Shown piece by piece: positions 29,010 through 37,333 of a stretch of 64,000 bases of DNA (the stretch's first letter is position 1; each line of letters begins with the position of its first letter). This DNA comes from Longilinea arvoryzae (lineage in GTDB: Bacteria > Chloroflexota > Anaerolineae > Anaerolineales > Anaerolineaceae): contig NZ_DF967972.1 in NCBI RefSeq assembly GCF_001050235.1, positions 2,865,901 to 2,929,900 of the forward strand. Direction: 5' to 3'. A model generated the notes under the pieces. That model ran no database searches. It saw only the letters and a list, made by a program, of their open reading frames with translations, and had not been told where the DNA came from. Both the position numbers and the translations under genes were made by a program.

Positions 29010-30764
29010 ATGGAAAATTTCAATTATCAGCTCTTCGATGACAAAGTGATTTTGCGAGTTCGCGACCGGGTGTGTTCCAAACCGGAGCATTTACTGGCCA
29101 ATCCGCTCTTCCAGGACGTTTTGAAACGCTATATCGCTGAATTGTCGCGCAAACGTTCGCCGTTGCTCGGGATCTTTGCCAAGGAGCCTGTTACGGGGAA
29201 AGATATCGATTTACTGGTAACCACTTTCAAATACCTGCTCAAGGTACCGGCAGATCTGGTACCGCGCCTGGATCCGGATTCCGAACAGTTCTTCCGGGAT
29301 CGCTACCTGTTCAATGAGTTCATCGAGCAGTTCTATAACTATTGGCGACGCATGCACCGCCTGATCATCTGCGATTCGGTCGGCGATCGATTGGACAAAC
29401 GCCCCTACCGCACTTTCCACGACACCGTCGAAACGCTGATGCACGTCGTGCGCAGCACCTATCGCGACCTGCAGGAGAATGTTACCGGCAATCATCCACG
29501 CATCTACCGTCAGGTCAGCGCCGGTGCAGAAGCGGCAACCATCGCCCTGCCGGTGGAGATCAAACTGCCCGGCGCGCCCTACGCCATATTGAAGGACATC
29601 TCCGTCATCCGCCAGGTGTTGATCTACCCACCCATGATCTACAACTCCCCGATGAACAAACGCAAGGGAGAATTCGAACGCGTCTCCTCGAATCCACTGG
29701 CCGGGATGAACCTGAATTCACAGGACTGGCTGTGCTACCCGGCCAAAGTCGGGCCCCTGCTGATCTTGATCTATTTCACATTGCCTTTCTTCGAGCTGGG
29801 CTTCTCGCTGAGCAATCTATTCGAACTGGCCAGCGATGAAGACCTGGAGCATAAGCCGGATGCTGTTTTCCTGTTTGGGTCCCCGGAAACGATCACTGCC
29901 GGCAAGAACGAAACCATTTTCTTCGAAGACGCGGCCAGCGACCTTCTGGTGGCAACCATCCCGAACAAGGAAGAATTTGGTTATTTCGGATATCTCAAGA
30001 AAATGGCGCTGACCCTGCACAACATCAAGATGATGAAACAGGGCAAGATGCCTTTCCACGGCGCTTTGATGAACATCAAGCTGCGCGACCATGGGAGCTC
30101 GACGATCCTGGTCATGGGCGACAGCGGCGCGGGGAAATCCGAGACGCTCGAAGCTTTACGCCAGATCGCCGGCGACGACGTCGAAGAACTCATCACGATC
30201 GCCGATGACATGGGATCGCTGGCCGTCGATGGACAGAATCGGCTGATCGGGTACGGCACGGAAATCGGAGCCTTCGTCCGCCTGGACGATCTGCAATCCG
30301 GCTACGCGTTGGGCCAGATTGACCGCACCATCATCATGAATCCGGACCAGGTGAATGCGCGCGTCGTACTGCCCGTCACGCGCTATGAAGAGATCGTCAA
30401 AGGTTACCCTGTCGACTACGTCCTGTACGCCAACAACTACGAAATCGTAGACGCCAGCCATCCGGCGATCGAGCGCTTCTCCAACCCGGAGGAGGCGCTG
30501 GAGGTCTTTCGGGACGGCGCGGTGATGAGCAAAGGCACCACCGCGGCGACCGGTCTGCTGCGCACCTACTTTGCCAATATCTTCGGGCCATCCCAATACC
30601 AACAACTTCATGAGCCATTGGCAAAACGCTTTTTCCAGGCCATGTTCGACAATCGACTCTTCGTCGGTCAGATGCGAACCCAGCTTGCAATTCCCGGTTC
30701 CGAGCAATCCGGACCCCGCGCGACCGCTCAACAGTTGTTGAACCTGCTTCGGACGAAGGAGTAG
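29010..30764 (+). CDS. Large PEPCK/HprK-like P-loop protein
   Basis: A 584-aa soluble protein. The C-terminal half has the P loop GDSGAGKSETLEAL, then LITIADDMGSL as a metal-binding strand and VDYVLYANNYE. This order resembles the nucleotide-binding fold shared by HPr kinase and PEP carboxykinase. The N-terminal 300 residues are not recognised and contain a short hydrophobic patch (VGPLLILIYFTLPFFELG). ATG at 29010, 16 nt after the ATPase gene, suggests it is the fourth gene of the importer operon. It may be a kinase or an ATP-dependent carboxykinase. I would not choose, as catalytic residues of either are not certain. Confidence 0.75.
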   Translation: MENFNYQLFDDKVILRVRDRVCSKPEHLLANPLFQDVLKRYIAELSRKRSPLLGIFAKEPVTGKDIDLLVTTFKYLLKVPADLVPRLDPDSEQFFRDRYLFNEFIEQFYNYWRRMHRLIICDSVGDRLDKRPYRTFHDTVETLMHVVRSTYRDLQENVTGNHPRIYRQVSAGAEAATIALPVEIKLPGAPYAILKDISVIRQVLIYPPMIYNSPMNKRKGEFERVSSNPLAGMNLNSQDWLCYPAKVGPLLILIYFTLPFFELGFSLSNLFELASDEDLEHKPDAVFLFGSPETITAGKNETIFFEDAASDLLVATIPNKEEFGYFGYLKKMALTLHNIKMMKQGKMPFHGALMNIKLRDHGSSTILVMGDSGAGKSETLEALRQIAGDDVEELITIADDMGSLAVDGQNRLIGYGTEIGAFVRLDDLQSGYALGQIDRTIIMNPDQVNARVVLPVTRYEEIVKGYPVDYVLYANNYEIVDASHPAIERFSNPEEALEVFRDGAVMSKGTTAATGLLRTYFANIFGPSQYQQLHEPLAKRFFQAMFDNRLFVGQMRTQLAIPGSEQSGPRATAQQLLNLLRTKE

Positions 30765-30829
30765 AGGCAGATGTCCATCCTGAAAGACAATCACCCGCCT
30801 TGATCGATCACGAAATGTCTTTGTAGACC

Positions 30830-30858
30830 TTGACAAACTCCGTATATCCTCCTATGAT
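30830..30858 (+). promoter_or_regulatory. Near-consensus promoter of the ribozyme-like leader
   Basis: TTGACA (30830-30835), exactly 17 nt, TATGAT (30853-30858). It is the best sigma-70 promoter in the window. Transcription would start near 30865. Confidence 0.85.
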
Positions 30859-30897
30859 TAGAGCATTGAAATTTAACAGGTCCATAGAGAAGAAATA

Positions 30898-31110
30898 GCG
30901 GCTGAATCTCGTGCGTAACGAGACAACGAGGTGGAGGTTCCTTTCCGCAAGGGAAGCGCTAACCCTGCAAAACCAGGGGAAAATCGATCGATCAGCGGAT
31001 GCCTCTGAAGCCTGTCCACGGGCTTCTTTCTTCCGAAAAGCACAAAGCGTGTTCAAAATCACCTGGCGACAGGTGAGGCAACAACAGGCTAGTGGTGAGC
31101 ATTTAACAAT
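30898..31110 (+). ncRNA. Structured RNA resembling the glmS ribozyme core
   Basis: From memory of the Bacillus glmS ribozyme, the matching blocks are: a cleavage-site-like A|GCG (30897/30898); a P1 hairpin TCTCGT/ACGAGA (30907-30923); ACGAGG-TGGAGGTT (30926-30939); ATCGA (30983-30987); and AGCGGATGCCTC (30994-31005). GAGG (30934-30937) pairs with CCTC (31002-31005) as P2. A P3-like stem GAAGCC/GGCTTC (31007-31026) and a P4-like stem TCACCTG/CAGGTGA with a GCGA loop (31059-31076) follow. Two extra hairpins (30941-30956, 30963-30978) are inserted between GGTT and ATCGA, unlike Bacillus. The first pairing after the cleavage site is shifted by one base relative to Bacillus. The 3' limit is uncertain. 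Confidence 0.55.
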
Positions 31111-31201
31111 GCGTTGAATGCCTTGTCGCGTTTGATAAACCTTTTCAGCGAAATCTGACAAAGGATATATTGTTACTTTTTAAATATTGGAGGAAATAAA
31201 A

Positions 31202-31342
31202 ATGGCAGAGGAGAATGCTTTACCCATCGAATTCAACGAAATCGAAGATGAATATATCGAACAACGCATCCAACCCACCGCGAACATGGATGTCGAGACC
31301 ATCGAAATCCTCCTGGACGACCGGATTGCCACAGGTGGCTAA
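31202..31342 (+). CDS. 46-residue acidic peptide ending in Gly-Gly
   Basis: A short frame with a very strong ribosome site (GGAGG, 8 nt before ATG). The peptide has 13 Asp/Glu and only two Arg, no hydrophobic anchor, and ends RIATGG. It is the only frame between a near-consensus promoter with a structured leader of about 340 nt and a long terminator-like hairpin, so the message appears to serve only this peptide. I do not recognise the family. It could be a small regulatory protein or the precursor of a modified peptide; neither is shown by the sequence. Confidence 0.65.
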   Translation: MAEENALPIEFNEIEDEYIEQRIQPTANMDVETIEILLDDRIATGG

Positions 31343-31354
31343 CCAAAGGCCCGG

Positions 31355-31417
31355 ATACAAACGCACAGGTCGCCATGGATCGTTTTGATCCGGGCGACCT
31401 GTGCGTTTGTATTGTCT
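31355..31417. terminator. Long hairpin between convergent transcripts
   Basis: A 20-bp perfect stem (31355-31374 with 31393-31412) plus an inner GGATC/GATCC. T tracts on either side are poor, yet the stem is the strongest in the window. It separates the peptide gene from the minus-strand liv operon. Confidence 0.7.
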
Positions 31418-31428
31418 AAAAATATCGC

Positions 31429-32136
31429 TTACCCTCCCAGATATGCCTTGATGACCAACGGGTCATGCAACAGGTCATCCGACGCCCCCGAAAGCACAAT
31501 CCTCCCGGTTTCCAGAACATACCCCCGATCCGCGATCGAAAGCGCCATTTGCGCGTTTTGCTCGACCAGCAGGATGGAAGTGCCCTGGTCGTTGATCGAT
31601 TGGATGATATCAAATATCTGTTCGACGAAAACGGGCGAGAGCCCCATCGAAGGCTCGTCCAATAGCAGCAATTTGGGATGGGCCATGATGGCCCGCGCGA
31701 TCGCCAGCATCTGTTGCTCGCCGCCCGACAGCGTACCTCCGGCCTGTCGGCGCCGTTCCTTCAAACGCGGAAACCGCACGAAGACCTCTTCCAGGTCTCG
31801 CTGTTTAGCCGCTTTGTCGCGTTGCAGATATGCGCCCATCTCCAGATTCTCTTCCACGGTCAGGGACGAAAAGATTCTGCGGCCTTCCGGAACGTGAATG
31901 ATCCCTCGCGAGACGATTTCCTGAGGTGGCACGCTGGTAATCTCGTCGTCCAGGAAGCGAATCCCGCCCGAAACAGGGCGCAGCAGGCCGGAAATGGTAT
32001 TCAGCGTCGTCGATTTGCCGGCGCCGTTTCCGCCAATCAGGGCGACGATCTCCCCCTCCGTTAGGGTCACATCGATGCCCTTGAGGGCTTTAATGGCTCC
32101 ATATGAAACGCAAAGCTCTTTGATCTCTAGCATCAT
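31429..32136 (-). CDS. livF: Second Liv importer, ATPase LivF
   Basis: A 235-aa ATPase with Walker A GGNGAGKST, signature [16 protein letters not shown] and Walker B LLLLDEPSMGLSP. It is the last gene of a minus-strand operon. Its start (ATGATG) overlaps the livG stop, and the second ATG at 32133 is equally possible. It is clearly different in sequence from the livF at 21.9 kb, so this is not a recent duplication. Confidence 0.95.
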   Translation of the reverse strand: MMLEIKELCVSYGAIKALKGIDVTLTEGEIVALIGGNGAGKSTTLNTISGLLRPVSGGIRFLDDEITSVPPQEIVSRGIIHVPEGRRIFSSLTVEENLEMGAYLQRDKAAKQRDLEEVFVRFPRLKERRRQAGGTLSGGEQQMLAIARAIMAHPKLLLLDEPSMGLSPVFVEQIFDIIQSINDQGTSILLVEQNAQMALSIADRGYVLETGRIVLSGASDDLLHDPLVIKAYLGG

Positions 32137-32939
32137 TGCAGCTTCTTCCTTCGGTATTTTTCAGTAAGCGCTTCCGTACCCGCGCCCAGATAGGCCTCGA
32201 TCACCCGCTGATTGCTTTGAATCTCCGCCGGCGTCCCCTCCGCGATCTTGGTGCCGTGATCGAGAACGGAAATGCGGTCGGAGATACCCATGACTACGCG
32301 CATGTCGTGTTCGATCAGGATGATGGTCAAACTGAGCTGATCGCGCAAACCATGGATGAATTCCTTCATCACCTCGGTTTCCTGCGGGTTCATTCCGGCC
32401 GTGGGTTCATCCAACAGCAGCAACTTCGGGTGGTTCGCCAGTGCTCGCGCGATTTCCAGGCGCCGCTGCGCACCATACGGCAGGTTGCGTGCCAGAGAAT
32501 CCCCCATCCCTTCCAGCCCGACGAATTTCAACAGCCGCCGTCCTTCCTCGAGCGTTTCATTTTCTTCAGAAAAGTACCGTTTGGTATGAACGATCGCATC
32601 CACCCAATTCGTACGCAGATGCGGCTGCTGCCCGATCAAAACATTCTCGATCGCGGTCATTTCCTTGAACAACCGGATGTTTTGATACGTGCGCGCGACC
32701 CCGATGGAAGCAATTACATTGGTCGATAATCCCTGAACTTCCTGATCGAAATACAGGATGGATCCGCGTTCAGGCGTGTAGTAACCCGAAATACAGTTGA
32801 AGAGCGTCGTCTTCCCGGCCCCATTGGGTCCAATGATGCTGTAAATGCTCTTCTCGGATATTTCAAGGTCGATCTTATCGACCGCGATCAGACCGCCGAA
32901 AAATTTGGATACCTGCCGGGTTTCAAGACAAATCGCCAT
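32133..32939 (-). CDS. livG: Second Liv importer, ATPase LivG
   Basis: A 268-aa ATPase. Walker A is GPNGAGKTT, the signature LPYGAQRRLEIARAL, Walker B LLLLDEPTAGMNP, followed by LIEHDMR. AGGAGG precedes the ATG at 32939, which rules out a longer frame. It overlaps the end of the LivM gene by 17 nt. The C terminus carries a short basic tail (EKYRRKKLQ). Confidence 0.95.
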   Translation of the reverse strand: MAICLETRQVSKFFGGLIAVDKIDLEISEKSIYSIIGPNGAGKTTLFNCISGYYTPERGSILYFDQEVQGLSTNVIASIGVARTYQNIRLFKEMTAIENVLIGQQPHLRTNWVDAIVHTKRYFSEENETLEEGRRLLKFVGLEGMGDSLARNLPYGAQRRLEIARALANHPKLLLLDEPTAGMNPQETEVMKEFIHGLRDQLSLTIILIEHDMRVVMGISDRISVLDHGTKIAEGTPAEIQSNQRVIEAYLGAGTEALTEKYRRKKLQ

Positions 32940-34500
32940 GGGGGTCCTCCTTCTTTTCGACTGCTGAAGCAGATGGCTTGTCTTGATCCTTTCTTTCCAG
33001 GACCGGGCGTCCGATGGGCCACAGACCCTGCGGACGAACAATCATCATGATCACCAGTAAGGCTCCAAATGCCAGAAGACGATAATTCTCCAGGTCGCGC
33101 AAGATCTCCGGCAACCCTTTCAGCGCAAAAGCGCCCAGGACGACGCCCGGGATGCTGCCCATGCCGCCCACAATGACCTGGCAGAGAACATTGATCGATA
33201 CCATCATGACATGGTCTTCCGGCCCGGTGAACTGGTTTCGTGCGGCAAAGAGCACACCCCCTAACCCGGCAAAGGCAGCGCCCAGGGCTAATGCCAGCAG
33301 CTTGTACTGGGTCGTATTGACACCACTGGCCTGCGCCACGGTCTCATCTTCGCGAATGGCAATCCAGCTCCGCCCAACGCGTGAATTTTGCAGGCGGTAG
33401 GCAATAAAGATCGCCAGCGCGACTGCCAGCAGGATGAGATACATGAAGTCCACATCCGAGGAAAACGAAATGCCAAAAAGGATTGGTCCCTTGATGTCTT
33501 GAATACCTCGCGGGCCGCCGGTGAAATTGGTGAGCAAATCGCTTTTCAACAGCACACGGATGATCTCCCCAAAACCCAACGTCACGATGGCCAGATAATC
33601 ACCGCGCAGGCGCATGATGGGCAGGCCGATCAGGATACCGGAAATGGCGGCCAGTACAATGCCAATCACCACGGCAATCCAGAACCCCCACATCAGGTTA
33701 TGCGGGAAGGGCGCGTTGAGCAGCGCCACCGTATACGCCCCAATGGCGAAGAACGCCACATATCCCAGCACCAGTTGGCCGGATAAACCAACGATGATAT
33801 TCAGTCCAAGGCCAAGCAAAACGTAAATTCCGACCAGGCCAAACACGTAATTCCAGTAGGATCCCCACATACGCGGAACGAAGAAACAAATCAGAACCAG
33901 GACGGCGTAGAGCCCAAACTTGAAGTACCGGCTTACTCGAACGGATCGTACAACGTTGGAATTGAAGAGCAGATCCCATTTTTCGGATACGACCTTCCAG
34001 GCTCTTCCGGGTTGGAGTTTGTCAACCGCGAATCCGAATAAACCGCCGCTCAACAGCATCGCTGCAAAGACCAGTGCCGCGCCGCTGGCTGGCGCCATCT
34101 GCATTTCTAGAAATTGAACGTAGTTCGGTGAAAGCGCATACAGGGTTTGTCGAAAATCAGCGCCGTTTTGATACAGCGTTCCAAAGACCAGGATGAACGC
34201 CCCCACCGCTAACCCGGCCAGCCCCGCCGAAGCCAGTCCGCCCAACCAGGGATGCGGAAGGTTCTGGCGTTTTGCCTTCGAGGTCACCGAAATGCCCTGC
34301 CAGATGGCCAGTAGAACGAGGAAGACCAGTCCAAAAGCGACCGGGGGGAGCTGCCCCGAACGCGGCGCTTTTCCAACGATACGCGCCAGCATTGCCGCTC
34401 CGGAGCTGTTGAAGCCGATCAAAATCAAGAACATTACAATGATCGTAAAGGGTTCACCAGCGCGCAAACCATTTTTGAAGGCCGAATTGGAGTGTTTCAT
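32923..34500 (-). CDS. livM: Second Liv importer, LivM permease with an N-terminal extension
   Basis: A 525-aa permease, about 160-200 residues longer than usual LivM. The usual domain begins near residue 200 (GLGLNIIVGLSGQLVLGYVAFFAIGAY, later RLRGDYLAIVTLGFGEIIR, VIVGGMGSIPG). The extra N-terminal part has about four predicted helices and a Gln-rich turn, and may be a DUF3382-like module found on some LivM proteins. It overlaps livH by 4 nt. Confidence 0.93.
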   Translation of the reverse strand: MKHSNSAFKNGLRAGEPFTIIVMFLILIGFNSSGAAMLARIVGKAPRSGQLPPVAFGLVFLVLLAIWQGISVTSKAKRQNLPHPWLGGLASAGLAGLAVGAFILVFGTLYQNGADFRQTLYALSPNYVQFLEMQMAPASGAALVFAAMLLSGGLFGFAVDKLQPGRAWKVVSEKWDLLFNSNVVRSVRVSRYFKFGLYAVLVLICFFVPRMWGSYWNYVFGLVGIYVLLGLGLNIIVGLSGQLVLGYVAFFAIGAYTVALLNAPFPHNLMWGFWIAVVIGIVLAAISGILIGLPIMRLRGDYLAIVTLGFGEIIRVLLKSDLLTNFTGGPRGIQDIKGPILFGISFSSDVDFMYLILLAVALAIFIAYRLQNSRVGRSWIAIREDETVAQASGVNTTQYKLLALALGAAFAGLGGVLFAARNQFTGPEDHVMMVSINVLCQVIVGGMGSIPGVVLGAFALKGLPEILRDLENYRLLAFGALLVIMMIVRPQGLWPIGRPVLERKDQDKPSASAVEKKEDPHGDLS

Positions 34501-35603
34501 AGTTTCTCCTCCACTGTGGCCGTGCCCAAAATTCCGGAAGGCCGGAATATCAACACCAGAACCAAGATCGAAAAAGCGATTACATCCTTCAACTGGAAAT
34601 CGATCCCCAACGCTGCCGGGCCAATCGATTCGACCACACCGAGGAATAATCCACCTACCATGGCGCCGGGGATATTACCGATGCCGCCCAGAACCGCGGC
34701 GGTGAATGCCTTGATGCCCGGGACGAAACCGAGGAAGTAGTACACCAGCCCATTGTGGAATCCCCACATGACGCCGGCGGCTCCGGCCAATGCGCCGCTG
34801 ATGATGAATGTCCGGCTGATGACCGCGTTGACATCGACTCCCATCAACGCTGCCGTCTTCTTATCCTGCGCCACCGCGCGCATGGCTCTACCGATGCGCG
34901 TCTTTTGAACCAGGATATATAGACCAACCATCAAAAGAATAGATAACAAAAACGAAAAAGCGCCTGTATAAGTGATCAGGACCTGACTGCCCGCAATTTC
35001 GATCGGCCAGCCAATTCCTCGAGCAATTACATCCGGATTTGTATAATCGCGTAGCTGTGGACTGAAGAGTAATTGCACCGCATTTTGCAGGAAAATCGAT
35101 GCGCCAATAGCGCTGATCAAAGGTACCAAACGCGGCGCATTCCGTAATGGGCGATAAGCAATCTTCTCAAGGAAATAGCCGGTTAGAGCTGCCACGATTG
35201 TGCCGGCGAGAAATGCCAGCAACACGGATGGTATTGGATAAGCGTTCAGGAATGTCAAATTGGGATTTTCAAGCGTTGGGGTGTGGATCGCGCTGAGCCC
35301 CTCAACGACAAAATAACCGCCAAATGTACCGATCATCATCACTTCGCCGTGGGCGAAATTGATCATTCCCAGAATGCCATAAACCAACGTGTATCCAATC
35401 GCGATCAAAGCATACATGCCACCGATAATCAGACCGCTAATCATAAAACGAACCCAGGTATCCGGGCCGTAAGGCATTTTGACGAAAAGGACGTCATAAA
35501 TTCGCACTGCCATCCATGCCAACACAAGCACGCCAAGAACAATGCGTAGGATCTGTGCCAAGAATTTTGGCAATTTTAGCGCAACAGGTTTTGTAGCTAT
35601 CAT
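34497..35603 (-). CDS. livH: Second Liv importer, LivH permease
   Basis: A 368-aa permease. The core motifs are MISGLIIGGMYALIAIGYTL, INFAHGEVMMIGTFGG and PGIKAFTAAVLGGIGNIPGAM. It is about 70 residues longer at the N terminus than the LivH at 19 kb, with one extra helix (RIVLGVLVLAWMAVRIYDVL). It follows the binding-protein gene after a 109-nt gap that holds a hairpin. Confidence 0.94.
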   Translation of the reverse strand: MIATKPVALKLPKFLAQILRIVLGVLVLAWMAVRIYDVLFVKMPYGPDTWVRFMISGLIIGGMYALIAIGYTLVYGILGMINFAHGEVMMIGTFGGYFVVEGLSAIHTPTLENPNLTFLNAYPIPSVLLAFLAGTIVAALTGYFLEKIAYRPLRNAPRLVPLISAIGASIFLQNAVQLLFSPQLRDYTNPDVIARGIGWPIEIAGSQVLITYTGAFSFLLSILLMVGLYILVQKTRIGRAMRAVAQDKKTAALMGVDVNAVISRTFIISGALAGAAGVMWGFHNGLVYYFLGFVPGIKAFTAAVLGGIGNIPGAMVGGLFLGVVESIGPAALGIDFQLKDVIAFSILVLVLIFRPSGILGTATVEEKL

Positions 35604-35619
35604 AGGATAGGACCCATGG

Positions 35620-35653
35620 ATTCCCTTTCCTCCCTTGCGAGAGGAAAGGGAAT
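35620..35653 (-). promoter_or_regulatory. Hairpin between binding-protein and permease genes
   Basis: ATTCCCTTTCCTC pairs with GAGGAAAGGGAAT. The position matches the hairpins after the other two binding-protein genes. No T tract on the coding strand, so RNA protection is more likely than full termination. Confidence 0.6.
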
Positions 35654-35712
35654 GATTCGAAAATTAGGGAAACTGAATGGAAAAGGTGAGGGTCACCTCG
35701 ATCGTAACCGCA

Positions 35713-36969
35713 TCAGTTCTGTGCATCAACCCATTTTCCATCTTTGATCGTTACGAACCTTGGGCCAGAGGCATTGCATTCACCCTTTGCATCGCAGGTG
35801 TAAACGCCGCCGATGCCCTGGTAATCCTTAAGATTACGCACGGCAGTTACCAGCGCGCCGCGAGGAACGTAAAGATTCCCATCTCCGCCCAGGATAGCTA
35901 CGGCCTTGATCTGGGAAACGAGAGCGGCCACAACGTCATACCCGTTCCAGGTAAACGGCGACAGAGTACCGGGTTTGACACCGTAAGCCTTTTCATAAGC
36001 CGCGTCGAACTTCAATTTCGGATCTGAGTCAGCAGGCGCCAACGAAACGGCATAGGCGCCTTCGCCATTCGCACCGGTGCGATCCAGGAAATCCTGGCCA
36101 TAGGTGCCGTCGCAACCAAAGAAGACTGCATTTTCCAACCCGGTCTGTTTCATCTGGTTGGCAATAATGGCGCCTTCCTGGGTATATCCACCGAAATATA
36201 ACGCTTCTGGTTTGGTTGCTGCTACAGCCGCGAGCGGAGCGGTGTAATCAGTTTCCTTGGGCGTAATCGCAGAGAAGGATACAATCTCGCCGCCCAGGCC
36301 GGTAAACGTATCGCGAACGATTTCCGCCAGGCCCTTGCCATAATCGGAGCCATCATGCATGACGGCTAATTTTCGGATTCCAATTTTATCGTACAGGTAT
36401 GTAGCAGCAGCTTTACCCTGAGTAGAATCCGTAAAGGCGATCCGGTTGAAGACCTTCGAGCCCATTTCGGTCAAAGGGGGATTGGTCGCCGAAGGCGATA
36501 GCATGGGCAAACCAATCTTTTCATAGATTGGCATTGCCGAGGCAGTGGCGCCAGAGTAAATGTGTCCTGCGATCGCCACCACGGTCGGGTCAGCCACCAG
36601 CTTGTTGGCAACCGCAGCTCCGCCTTCCGCGGTCCCGCCGTCATCCTCCGCAATGAGTTCGAACTTGAAGCCATTCAACTCACCGGCATCCGTGATCGCA
36701 ATTTGCCCACCCTGCGAAATGTCGATGCCGAAGCTGGCATCGCCGCCGGTCATCGGGGCGCCCATGCCAATTTTGATCGTCTGGCCGGCCGGGATTTTGG
36801 CGCAGCCATAGGCATCCGTTGAACATTCGGCCGGTTCAGCGCTGGAACCGCTGGCCGCCGGTTGAGTGGATGTCGTTCCGGATGATGGATTGGAAATTGC
36901 CGCCGGGCTGCAACTGGCAATCAGCAGTACAAAAATCACCGCCGCAAAAACAAAAATTCGTTTCTTCAT
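35713..36969 (-). CDS. Second Liv importer, substrate-binding lipoprotein
   Basis: A 418-aa type I binding protein. The signal peptide ends in the lipobox LLIASC, then a Ser/Thr/Pro linker. The mature part has IKIGMGAPMTGGDASFGIDIS, ELIAEDDGGTAEGGAAVANKL and GHIYSGATASAMPIYEKIGLP. GGAGGAG precedes the ATG at 36969; a TTG at 36981 is rejected. Two Cys near the N terminus (AECSTDAYGCAK) may form a disulfide. First gene of the second liv operon. Confidence 0.93.
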   Translation of the reverse strand: MKKRIFVFAAVIFVLLIASCSPAAISNPSSGTTSTQPAASGSSAEPAECSTDAYGCAKIPAGQTIKIGMGAPMTGGDASFGIDISQGGQIAITDAGELNGFKFELIAEDDGGTAEGGAAVANKLVADPTVVAIAGHIYSGATASAMPIYEKIGLPMLSPSATNPPLTEMGSKVFNRIAFTDSTQGKAAATYLYDKIGIRKLAVMHDGSDYGKGLAEIVRDTFTGLGGEIVSFSAITPKETDYTAPLAAVAATKPEALYFGGYTQEGAIIANQMKQTGLENAVFFGCDGTYGQDFLDRTGANGEGAYAVSLAPADSDPKLKFDAAYEKAYGVKPGTLSPFTWNGYDVVAALVSQIKAVAILGGDGNLYVPRGALVTAVRNLKDYQGIGGVYTCDAKGECNASGPRFVTIKDGKWVDAQN

Positions 36970-37081
36970 TCTCTCCTCCAATGGTTGTAGATCTTAAAAT
37001 TACCAGATACAAGTAAGACCACATCGACCGATAAATTAAACATTTATCGAAGCACACCACCTCCTTCAAGAACAAATACAA

Positions 37082-37269
37082 AAAGACCGTCCTCTTTGGA
37101 CGGCTTTTTTGTTTTTACCCTCGGTGTAAAGCTTGCTTGCTTTGCACTTTGACTTCCAACTGCCATCCAGCCTGAAATCGGTTCGCATAATACATGCGGA
37201 ACCAAACCAGGAGAATGAAATTCGCACAAAGTGAAAGCAACATGTTCAGTTATCTACTTTCTGGGAATT
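37082..37269 (-). ncRNA. Candidate 6S-like small RNA
   Basis: A free-standing minus-strand unit of about 188 nt with its own promoter and terminator. The RNA folds into a rod. A closing stem joins 37227-37241 (CAAAGTGAAAGCAAC on the plus strand) with 37135-37151. A large open bubble of 15 and 19 nt follows, then CCTG/CAGG (37208-37211 with 37171-37174) and an apical hairpin GGTTCGCAT/ATGCGGAACC (37180-37203). Rod, central bubble and length fit 6S RNA, but the terminal stem is short and no primary-sequence signature proves it. Confidence 0.42.
37085..37110. terminator. Intrinsic terminator, both directions
   Basis: CCGTCC (37087-37092) pairs with GGACGG (37098-37103). T-runs flank it on both strands. 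On the minus strand it ends the candidate small RNA. Confidence 0.85.
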
Positions 37270-37275
37270 CGTATG

Positions 37276-37303
37276 ATTTTACTCAAATCATCTCATCTGT
37301 CAA
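37276..37303 (-). promoter_or_regulatory. Promoter of the candidate small RNA
   Basis: Minus strand: TTGACA (37303-37298), a 16-nt spacer, TAAAAT (37281-37276). The expected start is near 37269. Confidence 0.7.
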
Positions 37304-37333
37304 TAGAATATCATGATTTTGGGTAAATAGCAA

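Larger units (their letters stand above)
36970..37333. other. 364-bp intergenic region holding a candidate small RNA
   Basis: Contains a minus-strand promoter, a rod-like RNA and a terminator (listed separately). Closer to the binding-protein gene lies a CGATAAAT/ATTTATCG hairpin (about 37022-37042). No convincing protein gene. Confidence 0.6.

Noticed and set aside
30898..31110. T-box, cobalamin, SAM, TPP, RNase P or tmRNA identity for the structured leader
   Set aside because: The conserved blocks of those classes are absent; only the glmS-like blocks match.
30808..31161. Protein frames on both strands across the ribozyme-like leader
   Set aside because: They have no ribosome sites, and the promoter and RNA stems explain the sequence better.
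37215..37318. 33-codon plus-strand frame with AGGAG before ATG
   Set aside because: It is antisense to the small-RNA candidate, has no promoter on that strand and no recognisable product.
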